Shown here one piece after another: positions 32,675-40,396 of a stretch of 64,000 bases of DNA (position 1 is its first letter; every line of letters starts with the position of its first letter). Position numbers and translations under genes: made by a program. The notes beneath the pieces are model-generated. The model saw nothing but the letters and a program-made list of their open reading frames with translations. It was not told where the DNA came from and searched no databases. Source of the stretch: Mesorhizobium qingshengii (GTDB lineage: Bacteria > Pseudomonadota > Alphaproteobacteria > Rhizobiales > Rhizobiaceae); assembly GCF_027563465.1 (NCBI RefSeq), contig NZ_JAPFQA010000007.1, forward strand, positions 287,836-351,835, read 5' to 3'.

Positions 32675-33391
32675 TTACAGCGCCGGCGGGCGACCGAAAT
32701 CGAGCGCGTGGCCATGAATGGCCCGGACCTCGTCGGCAACCAGTTCCTGCAGCCGCCACAGATTGCGGTCGTGGATGCCGAACGCTTCGAGATGACTGAC
32801 CGTGTTGTAGAGATATTCGGCGCCGGATCCGATATGCCCGCAGGCCCTGGCCAGCACGCCGGCCACCCGCTCCAGCGGCTGGCTCAGGGACGTTCCCCTG
32901 CCCTTGACGCCGACCCAGAAGCCAAGCGCTCGCAGCGCGCCCTGGCCCGCATGCACCGGCAGCCACCTGACCGAGTCGATGCTTTCGTGGTCGCTGATCT
33001 CGCGCCGCAGCAGCCTTTCGATCTGGGCCGGTTTTTCGCCCTCCGGCAAGCGGTAGATCACGCCGTTGCAGCGTCCGCCCCGTTCGAGTGCCATCATCAG
33101 CCCCGGCTGCTCGGCGCTGCCGCGCCAACGCACCATGTCGAGACAGAAGGAGCGGTGCCAGCCGAAGGCGGTGGCGAGCTGTTGCTCGACCGACTCGAAT
33201 TCCGGCTTCCAGATCAGCGACCCGTAGGCGAACACCCATAGCGGCCCCGCGTCGGCTTCATCGGACAGCCGCGAGGCAAGGGTCCGGAAATCCTCGTCGT
33301 CCAAAGCCGTCCAGCTCGGGTCCGGGCCGGGGTCGGCCTCCTCCCGATGGCACAGTGCGACAAGCTCGGGCGTGAGCGACATCCGGCGCAT
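32675..33391 (-). CDS. chaC: Gamma-glutamylcyclotransferase, ChaC type
   Basis: This 238-residue protein has the ChaC core: the substrate-binding WVFAYGSLIWKPEF (YGSL motif, about residues 52-65), HRSFCLDMVRWRG and the C-terminal GHIGSGAEYLYNTVSHLEAFGIHD, all conserved in ChaC. ChaC enzymes cleave glutathione to 5-oxoproline and Cys-Gly in the cytoplasm. An internal ATG (33382) would shorten it by three residues. It is divergent from a VOC gene with 180 bp between them. The transport-related name of E. coli chaC is historical. Confidence 0.9.
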   Translation of the reverse strand: MRRMSLTPELVALCHREEADPGPDPSWTALDDEDFRTLASRLSDEADAGPLWVFAYGSLIWKPEFESVEQQLATAFGWHRSFCLDMVRWRGSAEQPGLMMALERGGRCNGVIYRLPEGEKPAQIERLLRREISDHESIDSVRWLPVHAGQGALRALGFWVGVKGRGTSLSQPLERVAGVLARACGHIGSGAEYLYNTVSHLEAFGIHDRNLWRLQELVADEVRAIHGHALDFGRPPAL

Positions 33392-33571
33392 GAAACGACA
33401 ATCCCCTTTGTTTTTATCGCAGAGAAATCGAAAACCACGGCGCGCGCAAGCCTGGGAACATTTGCTCCAGGTCGACCACTATTGTCCGGGCGGGTGTCGG
33501 ATTTCCGTCGTGAAGATCGTCCTAGGATCGATCGGACGACGATCGATGCATAAAAGGTGAGGAGACCGACA

Positions 33572-34348
33572 ATGCCAAAATCCCCGATGCCCTTCTTCTG
33601 GTACGAATTGATGACATCAGACATTGACGCCGCCGAGGCGTTCTACACCAAGGTTGTCGGCTGGACGGCTCAGCCTTTCGACAAGGCCCCCGGAATGCCG
33701 CGCTATATCGTCATAAATGTCGGCGAGCGTGGCGTTGGCGGCCTGATGACGATGCCCGAGGAGGCCGCCAGGATGGGCATGCCGCCCGCCTGGCTCGGCT
33801 ATATCCACACCAGGGATGTCGATGCCTCGACCAAGGCACTGAAGGCTGCCGGCGGAGCTGTCCACCGCGAGCCCGACGACATCCCCGGTGTCGGCCGCTT
33901 TGCCGTCGTCGCCGATCCGCAAGGCGCGACCTTCATGTTCCTGCAGCCCAACGGCCCCGACCAGGCCGTCGTGCCGGCCAGCACGCCTGGCCATATTGGC
34001 TGGCACGAGCTTTACACCAGCGATTGGAAGGCCGCGTTCGACTTCTATTCCGACCAGTTCGGCTGGGCCAATGCGGGTGACTTCGACATGGGGCCGATGG
34101 GCATCTACCAGACCTTTACGGCCGGCCCGGAATCCGGCGGCGGCATCATGAACAAGCCCGAACAGATCCCGGTGCCGGTCTGGCAGTTCTATTTCAACGT
34201 CCCGGCCATCGACGCCGCCGCAAAACGCGTCACCGACAATGGCGGCAATATCCTGATGGGACCAATGGAAGTTCCCGGCGGCAGCTGGATCGTGCAATGC
34301 CAGGACCCGCAAGGCGCGCATTTCGCGCTGATGGCGCCGGTGCGCTGA
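33572..34348 (+). CDS. VOC-family protein with two glyoxalase-like domains
   Basis: The ATG at 33572 follows GGTGAGGAG and gives 258 residues. Two VOC (glyoxalase/bleomycin-resistance/dioxygenase) units of about 120 residues are seen: MPFFWYELMTSDIDAAEAFY through FAVVADPQGATFMFLQP, and GHIGWHELYTSDWKAAFDFY through WIVQCQDPQGAHFALMAP. Each has the WxEL..D..A..FY opening and the DPQGA closing typical of the YfbT/CGHR-like proteins found in actinobacteria and rhizobia. The canonical metal ligands are not all evident. Function unknown; such proteins sometimes confer antibiotic or aldehyde protection. Confidence 0.87.
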   Translation: MPKSPMPFFWYELMTSDIDAAEAFYTKVVGWTAQPFDKAPGMPRYIVINVGERGVGGLMTMPEEAARMGMPPAWLGYIHTRDVDASTKALKAAGGAVHREPDDIPGVGRFAVVADPQGATFMFLQPNGPDQAVVPASTPGHIGWHELYTSDWKAAFDFYSDQFGWANAGDFDMGPMGIYQTFTAGPESGGGIMNKPEQIPVPVWQFYFNVPAIDAAAKRVTDNGGNILMGPMEVPGGSWIVQCQDPQGAHFALMAPVR

Positions 34349-34429
34349 CGGCAACAAACACCGCTGGCACGAAGCGACGGCCTTTCACCGCACCACGGAT
34401 GAAAGGCCGCATTGCTCTGCCTGCCCGAC

Positions 34430-34918
34430 TTATTCCGGCGTCAGCACCGCGACCTTCAGCTCAACCTTTTTCGCGCCGCTGAACTGGACAGTGGCCGGGC
34501 CGGCCGCGAGCTTGAAGCGCACGCTCTTGCGGATGCCGGGGCAGGTTTTCACACCGCTATAGCCCGCCGACTTGATGGCCTTGCCGTCCTGGATGACATC
34601 GATCCAGGCCTCGTCCGACAGGCTGATCTGAATGGCTCCCTCGGCCGGCACGTCCACGCTGGCGACGGCACCGAACGTGCCCTCCGCCGGCGCGCGCTCG
34701 GGCGACAGCGCAAAACCGGCTTTCTCCGCTGGAACCAGTGCCAGATCCGCGGCAGCACCCACCGCCAGCTCCGCTCCAGCCGGCGTCGCGGGCGCCGCGG
34801 CAAACAGCGCCTGTTCCCGCGTCACAGGCCATTTGAAGGCCTCACAGCCGGCGTCCTCGGCCATGGCCAAGCTGGTGCCCGCAAGGAGGGCGAATAGGCT
34901 GATGATGACTTTATTCAT
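34430..34918 (-). CDS. Secreted protein of unknown function
   Basis: This 162-residue protein begins with a signal peptide (MNKVIISLFALLAGTSLAMA, cleavage before EDAG), so it should be periplasmic. The mature part is rich in Ala and Val, with two Cys (near 25 and 126) that could form a disulfide, and ends KKVELKVAVLTPE. The beta-strand-rich pattern (IQISLSDEAWIDVIQ, SVRFKLAAGPATVQFSG) suggests a beta-sandwich. I recognise no family. It has its own upstream region of about 200 bp shared with the divergent DoxX gene. Confidence 0.72.
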   Translation of the reverse strand: MNKVIISLFALLAGTSLAMAEDAGCEAFKWPVTREQALFAAAPATPAGAELAVGAAADLALVPAEKAGFALSPERAPAEGTFGAVASVDVPAEGAIQISLSDEAWIDVIQDGKAIKSAGYSGVKTCPGIRKSVRFKLAAGPATVQFSGAKKVELKVAVLTPE

Positions 34919-35116
34919 GGCGAAGGGACCCAGATGTTGAAAGTGTCCATATCCATACAACCATAGCGATACGAATGCAACCATGGCGAGAAAATTATGA
35001 AGGTCATACCTCGGACAATTCCACTCACCGAGTGTTGATGGCACGCGGTGGGAAGTGAATGGTCCATGGCCGGGCGATACGCTATGGCCGGTGCGGGAGA
35101 GGCAATTGGAGTTCAA

Positions 35117-35509
35117 ATGAAGCTTTTCGAAAACCTCGCCAGATATCAGCCGCAAGCACTCGGCGTGCTGCGCATCATGACCGCGCTGCAGTTCATCGAA
35201 CATGGCAGCCAGAAACTGTTCAATTTCCCCGTAAGTGCCGACCCCCACGCCCTCTCCGGGCTGACGCTCACCGCCGCCATCCTCGAATTCGCCGGCGGCA
35301 TCCTGCTGGCGCTTGGCCTGTTCACCCGGCCGGTGGCGTTCCTTCTGGCTGGTGAAATGGCGATCGCCTATTTCATGGCGCACTACCCGCGCGATTTCTT
35401 CCCCGTCAACAACAGCGGCGATGCGGCAATCTCGTTCTGCTTCATCTTCCTCTATCTGGTCTTCGCCGGCGCCGGCGCCTTCGCGCTGGACAACCGCGGC
35501 AAGGCCTGA
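35117..35509 (+). CDS. DoxX family membrane protein
   Basis: The ATG at 35117 (GGAG 6 bases upstream) gives 130 residues; earlier in-frame starts would add a polar leader and are unlikely. It has four hydrophobic segments, with LRIMTALQFIEHGSQKLFNFP (first helix and the HGSQK motif) and ILEFAGGILLALGLFTRPVAFLLAGEMAIAYFMAH, both characteristic of DoxX/YqjF-type proteins of the inner membrane. The molecular role is unproven. It is the second DoxX in this window (the other is at about 27.4 kb), and the sequences are not closely alike. Confidence 0.85.
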   Translation: MKLFENLARYQPQALGVLRIMTALQFIEHGSQKLFNFPVSADPHALSGLTLTAAILEFAGGILLALGLFTRPVAFLLAGEMAIAYFMAHYPRDFFPVNNSGDAAISFCFIFLYLVFAGAGAFALDNRGKA

Positions 35510-35531
35510 TGTCGCAAGCGGGGGTGAACCT

Positions 35532-37958
35532 TCACCCCCGCATCCGTTCGAAATTCGCATCGAACAGCGGCGCTGCCTGGATGCGCGCCGCATGGCGCTT
35601 GCCGAGCAATTCGATTTCGAAGCCGTCGCTCTCCTCGGCGATCTCCTTCGGCACATAGCCGACGGCGACGGACTTTTTCGAATGATGCGCGTAGCCGCCC
35701 GAGGTGACCCAGCCGCGCACGGCGCCGCCGAACCAGATCGGCTCGTCGCCGATGACATCGGCGTCGTCGGCATCGACGATGAAGGCACGCAGGCGCAGCT
35801 TGCCGCCTTGTTTGCGCTCGGCCAGCGCTCCCGCCTTGCCGATGAAATCGGCCTCCTTGCCATAGGCGACGAAGCGGTCGAGCCCGGCTTCCAGCGGCCC
35901 GTAAATCGGCCGGTATTCGCGCGCCCATGAGCCGTAATTCTTCTCCAGCCTGAGTGCGTTGAGCGCGCGCGAACCGAACAGGCCGATGCCGAATTCCTCG
36001 CCGGCCGCCATCAGGGTCTGGAATGCGGCGCGCTGATATTCCGGCGCCACCCACATCTCGTAACCGAGATCGCCAGTGTAGCTGACGCGGCCGACCAGGC
36101 ACGGCGCCATGCCCATATCCATCCTGGCGATGGCCATGAATGGAAACGCCGCATTCGACACGTCCCAGCGCGTGGCTTTTGCCAGCACGTCGCGCGCCTT
36201 CGGCCCCGCGATCGAAAGGCCTGTGAGCTTCTGGCCCAGCGCCTCGATCCGGACAGAGCCTTCGTCAGGCAGGTGCTTTTCGAACCAGCGCATGTGGTAT
36301 TGCTCGGCAACACCCGAGCCGGCGAGGAACCAGCCGTCGCCGCCGAGATTGGCCAGCGTGAAGTCGCCGATCAGCCTGCCATCTTCCTTCAGCATCGGCG
36401 CCAGCGTCATGCGGCCGGGCTTCGGCAGTTTGCAGGCAAGCAGGCGGTCGAGCCACGCCGCTGCCCCCTCACCCGTCACCCTGTATTTGGCGAAGCTCGA
36501 AATCTCCGACAGGCCGACACCGGTGCGAACGGTCTTCACCTCGTTGGCCACATGCGTGAAATCGCTCGAGCGGCGCCAGGAGAACTCGTCCTCGACGCCT
36601 GCCGGTGCGTACCAGAGCGGCACCTCCAACCCATAGGCGACCCCCCACTGCGCGCCCTTGGCCGACAACAGATCATAGACCGGTGTCGTCTTCAGCGGCC
36701 GACCGGCGGGCAGTTCCTCGTTGGGGAAGCGGATCGAGAAACGGCGCGAATAATTCTCGCGCACTTTGGCGTTGGTGTAGGCCATCGTCGCCCAGTCGCC
36801 ATAGCGCGCGACATCCATCGCCCAGATGTCGGCGCCGGGATCGCCCTCGATCATCCAGTTGGACAGCGCCAGGCCAACGCCGCCCCCTTGTGAAAAGCCG
36901 GCCATGACACCGCAGGCGACCCAGAAGCCCGGCAGCCCCCGCACCGGCCCAACCAGCGGATTGCCGTCCGGCGCGAAGGTGAACGGGCCGTTGATGATCT
37001 GCTTGATGCCGGTCTTCTCAAAGGCCGGGAAGTGCCGGAAGCCGACCTCCAGCGACGGCGCGATGCGGTCGATGTCGGGCGCCAGCAGTTCATGGCCGAA
37101 ATTCCATGGCGTCTGGAATTCGGACCACGGCTTGTTGGCCTTCTCATAGGTGCCCATCAGCATGCCGCCGCGCTCCTGGCGCAGATAGAGCTCGCCGTCG
37201 AAGTCGACCGCATGCATGATCTCGGTGCCGGTCCTGGCGTTCCAGGCGGCGACCTCGGGCATGTCCTCGGTGATCAGGTACATGTGCTCCATCGCCAGCA
37301 CCGGCAGTTCGAGGCCAACCATGCGGCCGACCTCGCGCGCCCACAGGCCGCCGGCATTGACGACATGCTCGGCCACCACCTCGCCCTTGTTGGTGATGAC
37401 GCGCCACATCCCGTCGGCACGCCGCACGATGTCCTCGACCTTGGTGAAGCGCTCGACCTCGGCGCCGAGCTTGCGCGCGGCCTTGGCATAGGCATGGGTG
37501 ACGCCGGAGGGGTCGAGATGGCCGTCCTCCTTGTTGCGGACGGCGCCGACGAACTGCCTGGGATCAAGCAGCGGCATCAGCTCGGCTGCTTCTTTCGGCG
37601 AGATCACCTCCAGGTCGATGCCGAGATAGCGGCCTTTGGCGACGACACCGCGCAGCCAGTCCAGCCGCGCCTCGGTCGCCGCCAGAAGCACGCCGCCGGT
37701 CAGGTGGACGCCGGTTGCCTGGCCGGAAAGCTCCTCGATCTCCTTGTAGAGGCTGATCGTGTATTTCTGCAGCTTGGCAACGTTGGGGTCGCCATTGATC
37801 GTGTGCATGCCGCCGGCCGCGTGCCAGGTCGAGCCGGAGGTCAACTCATCGCGCTCCAGCAACACGACGTCGGTCCAGCCGTGGCGGGCGAGATGGAACA
37901 GCACGGAGCACCCGACGACGCCACCGCCAATGACCACGACCTTTGCATGCGATTTCAT
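35532..37958 (-). CDS. FAD-dependent oxidase/dehydrogenase with C-terminal GcvT domain (dimethylglycine/sarcosine dehydrogenase type)
   Basis: This 808-residue two-domain enzyme has an N-terminal DAO domain (residues about 1-385) with the FAD motif VVVIGGGVVGCS and SGSTWHAAGG, in which His46 is the residue that links FAD covalently in dimethylglycine dehydrogenase. The C-terminal half (about 420-805) is GcvT/aminomethyltransferase-like (SGAEHYHMRW-type loop seen as SGVAEQYHMRWFEKHL, and YTGDLGYEMWVAPEYQ), which passes the one-carbon unit to tetrahydrofolate. It oxidatively demethylates an N-methyl amine, yielding 5,10-methylene-THF. It is the neighbour of an MttB-family methyltransferase transcribed the same way, so a common quaternary-amine pathway is likely. 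Confidence 0.92.
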   Translation of the reverse strand: MKSHAKVVVIGGGVVGCSVLFHLARHGWTDVVLLERDELTSGSTWHAAGGMHTINGDPNVAKLQKYTISLYKEIEELSGQATGVHLTGGVLLAATEARLDWLRGVVAKGRYLGIDLEVISPKEAAELMPLLDPRQFVGAVRNKEDGHLDPSGVTHAYAKAARKLGAEVERFTKVEDIVRRADGMWRVITNKGEVVAEHVVNAGGLWAREVGRMVGLELPVLAMEHMYLITEDMPEVAAWNARTGTEIMHAVDFDGELYLRQERGGMLMGTYEKANKPWSEFQTPWNFGHELLAPDIDRIAPSLEVGFRHFPAFEKTGIKQIINGPFTFAPDGNPLVGPVRGLPGFWVACGVMAGFSQGGGVGLALSNWMIEGDPGADIWAMDVARYGDWATMAYTNAKVRENYSRRFSIRFPNEELPAGRPLKTTPVYDLLSAKGAQWGVAYGLEVPLWYAPAGVEDEFSWRRSSDFTHVANEVKTVRTGVGLSEISSFAKYRVTGEGAAAWLDRLLACKLPKPGRMTLAPMLKEDGRLIGDFTLANLGGDGWFLAGSGVAEQYHMRWFEKHLPDEGSVRIEALGQKLTGLSIAGPKARDVLAKATRWDVSNAAFPFMAIARMDMGMAPCLVGRVSYTGDLGYEMWVAPEYQRAAFQTLMAAGEEFGIGLFGSRALNALRLEKNYGSWAREYRPIYGPLEAGLDRFVAYGKEADFIGKAGALAERKQGGKLRLRAFIVDADDADVIGDEPIWFGGAVRGWVTSGGYAHHSKKSVAVGYVPKEIAEESDGFEIELLGKRHAARIQAAPLFDANFERMRG

Positions 37959-38022
37959 GGATTTTCTCGTTATTTCACGGAGTTGGATGAATGAAGTGAA
38001 TCAAGGCAGGAAGACTGGCGCA

Positions 38023-39570
38023 TCACGGCTCGCCCTGCCCGATCGCTTCCTTGCGCCTGGCCATATAGGCCTCAAGCGCCTCGCGCACAGCGACATCCAT
38101 CACCGGCTCGGCGTACTCTTCCAGCGCCTTCTTCCACAGCCGCGTCGCGCGCGCCGTGGCGTCGAGCCCGCCGGCCTCCTGCCAGGCTTCGTAATTCTGC
38201 CAGTTGGAGAGCATCGGCTGGTAGAAGGCGGTGGCATAGCGCTCCAGCGTATGCGGCTCGCCGAAGAAATGGCCGCCGGTCGGCACCGCGCCCAGCGCCT
38301 CGACGGCAAGCTCGGCCTCGTTGACCTCGATCGGGCGCAAGAACTCCATCATGTGCTGGATCATCTCGACATCGATGATGAACTTCTCGAACGATGCCGT
38401 CAGCCCGCCCTCCTGCCATCCGGCGGCGTGATAGACGAGGTTGCCGTGGCCGAGCACCGCGCCCCACAGCGCCATCAGCGTCTCATAGGCGCCTTGCGCG
38501 TCGGCGGCGTTGGAGGCCGAGCCCGGCGTCGTGCGGTAGGGCAGCCCGTAGCGCCGCGCCAGCTGCCCCGACGCGATGTTGGCCTTGGTGTTCTCCGGCG
38601 TGCCGAAGGCCGGCGCGCCGGACTTCATGTCGACATTGGAGGTGAAGGCGCCATACATGACAGGCGCACCGGGACGCACCAGCTGCGTCAGCACCACGCC
38701 GAACAACGCCTCGGCATTCTGCTGCGCCAGCGCGCCGGCCAGTGTCACCGGGCTCATCGCCCCCATCAGCGTGAACGGCGTCACCGCCACCGACTGGCCG
38801 AACTCGGCCATCGTCATCAGCCCCTCCGCCATCATCTCGTCGAAACGGCGCGGCGAGTTGACCGAGATGATGGTGGTGATGCCGGGATCGTCGCGCATCT
38901 GGTCCAGAGTCAGCCCGCGTGCGATCGCCATCATCTCGATGCCGTCCAGCGCCCTGCCCCGGCCGATCGCCGAGACATGGAAGCTCTTGTCGGTCAGCGT
39001 CAGATTGGTGAAATAGGTGTCGAGATGACGGGAATTCGCCGGCAGTTCCACCGGCGCGCAGACCTGGTTGCCGAGCATGTGGATGCAGTTGAAATGCTGC
39101 GCCAGACGGGTGAGGTCCGAGTAGTCGCGCAGATTGCCGGCGCGGCGGCCGCGCTCCATGTCGTGCACATTGGGCGGCCCGGCAACGAGCGTGAAGTTGA
39201 TGGTGTTGCCGCCGAGATGAATGGCATGCGCCGGGTTGCGCGGCGTCAACACATAGCTGGACCGCGTCGTCTTCAGCGCCTCGGCGACCATGCCCCTGTC
39301 GATGCGCACATTCGCAGCCGCATGATCGACTGTGGCCCCTGCCTTCTCGAACAGCGACAGCGCGCGCGGGCTCATCACCTCGATGCCGAAATTCTCCAAT
39401 ATATGCATCGACGCCTGGTGGATCTGCTCGATCTGGTCGGGCGACAGCAGGGCCATCGGCGGATAGGGATTGGTTACCCGCCGCAACGGCAATTGCGGAA
39501 TGGGCGATGGGCCCCTGTTGCTGGTGCGCTCGGCGCCGCGTTTGCGTCTTGGCTCGTTCATGCCCGGCAT
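38023..39570 (-). CDS. Trimethylamine methyltransferase (MttB) family protein, non-pyrrolysine
   Basis: The ATG at 39568-39570 (GGGG upstream) gives 515 residues; a TTG codon directly before it is less likely. It is a full-length MttB-superfamily TIM-barrel protein, ending near YMARRKEAIGQGEP. Recognisable segments are MHILENFGIEVMSP, LVAGPPNVHDMERG and MYGAFTSNVDMKSGAPAFGTPE. The frame is continuous without an amber codon, so it belongs to the non-pyrrolysine group (MtgB-like), whose characterised members transfer a methyl group from a quaternary amine to a corrinoid protein. No corrinoid protein or activase gene is seen in the window. It precedes the FAD-GcvT gene by about 65 bp. Confidence 0.9.
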   Translation of the reverse strand: MPGMNEPRRKRGAERTSNRGPSPIPQLPLRRVTNPYPPMALLSPDQIEQIHQASMHILENFGIEVMSPRALSLFEKAGATVDHAAANVRIDRGMVAEALKTTRSSYVLTPRNPAHAIHLGGNTINFTLVAGPPNVHDMERGRRAGNLRDYSDLTRLAQHFNCIHMLGNQVCAPVELPANSRHLDTYFTNLTLTDKSFHVSAIGRGRALDGIEMMAIARGLTLDQMRDDPGITTIISVNSPRRFDEMMAEGLMTMAEFGQSVAVTPFTLMGAMSPVTLAGALAQQNAEALFGVVLTQLVRPGAPVMYGAFTSNVDMKSGAPAFGTPENTKANIASGQLARRYGLPYRTTPGSASNAADAQGAYETLMALWGAVLGHGNLVYHAAGWQEGGLTASFEKFIIDVEMIQHMMEFLRPIEVNEAELAVEALGAVPTGGHFFGEPHTLERYATAFYQPMLSNWQNYEAWQEAGGLDATARATRLWKKALEEYAEPVMDVAVREALEAYMARRKEAIGQGEP

Positions 39571-39778
39571 CAAAGCCCCGGCAAACCAGCCAAGCTGTCA
39601 GAAATACGCCGTTTGCGGGCGCGATTTTAGCCAAGGCGGCATTTATGCAATATCTGTTTAGAAAAAACGACGAAATGCGTCGGATTGTCGATACGGTATC
39701 TTCCCGGGCAAATGCGCTGGCGAGCGGTTAACGACGGCGGCAAGATTTCGTTTATGATTTCGGCCTATTGCTCTGCCA

Positions 39779-40369
39779 ATGCGTAGGTCGAGTTTTAGTA
39801 AAATTGTAGCGGTTGGCGCGCTGCTGGCACTTTCGGCCTGCGCCACGGCACCCAGCCACATCAACAATGTCTGCGCCGTCTTCGATCAGAACGACGGCTG
39901 GTTCGACAACTGGCAGTCGGCGGCTGAGCGCACGCAGCAGAAATACGGCGTGCCGGTTCCCGTTCTCATGGCGACGGTGCGCAAGGAATCCGGCTTCAAG
40001 AGCAATGCCCGGCCGCCGCGCACCAAGCTGCTCGGCTTCATTCCGTGGACACATGTCTCGTCGGCCACCGGCTTCTCGCAGGCGCTGGACGGCACCTGGT
40101 CGCAATATCAGAGCGAAACCGGCAACTGGGCGGCGCGGCGGACGAAATTCGCCGATGCCGTCGACTTCGTCGGCTGGTACCATTCCAAGACCGCCGACAC
40201 GTACGGTGTCGCCCGCAACGACACCTACAATCTCTATCTCGCCTACTATCTCGGCTGGACCGCCTATGGCCGCGGCAACCGCGGCGACGCCGGCGTCCAG
40301 GGCTATGCCCGGGCCACCGAAAAGATGGCGCGGGACTATGCTCAGCAGCTAAGCCAGTGCGGCAACTGA
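39779..40369 (+). CDS. Lipoprotein with lytic-transglycosylase-like (SLT) fold
   Basis: This 196-residue protein has a lipobox (ALLALSAC, Cys at about 21), so it should be an outer- or inner-membrane lipoprotein. The remainder resembles a small SLT domain: VPVLMATVRKESGFKSNARPPR places the catalytic Glu at KESGF, and TGFSQALDGTWSQYQ and YNLYLAYYLGWTAY give the GxxQ and AYxxG motifs. It probably cleaves peptidoglycan locally. It lies alone between convergent/divergent genes: 205 bp from the MttB gene start and 27 bp from the end of the ABC ATPase gene. Family relatives in rhizobia have no experimentally known substrate. Confidence 0.82.
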   Translation: MRRSSFSKIVAVGALLALSACATAPSHINNVCAVFDQNDGWFDNWQSAAERTQQKYGVPVPVLMATVRKESGFKSNARPPRTKLLGFIPWTHVSSATGFSQALDGTWSQYQSETGNWAARRTKFADAVDFVGWYHSKTADTYGVARNDTYNLYLAYYLGWTAYGRGNRGDAGVQGYARATEKMARDYAQQLSQCGN

Positions 40370-40396
40370 ACGCGCCGCGCCGCTGACCTCGATCGG

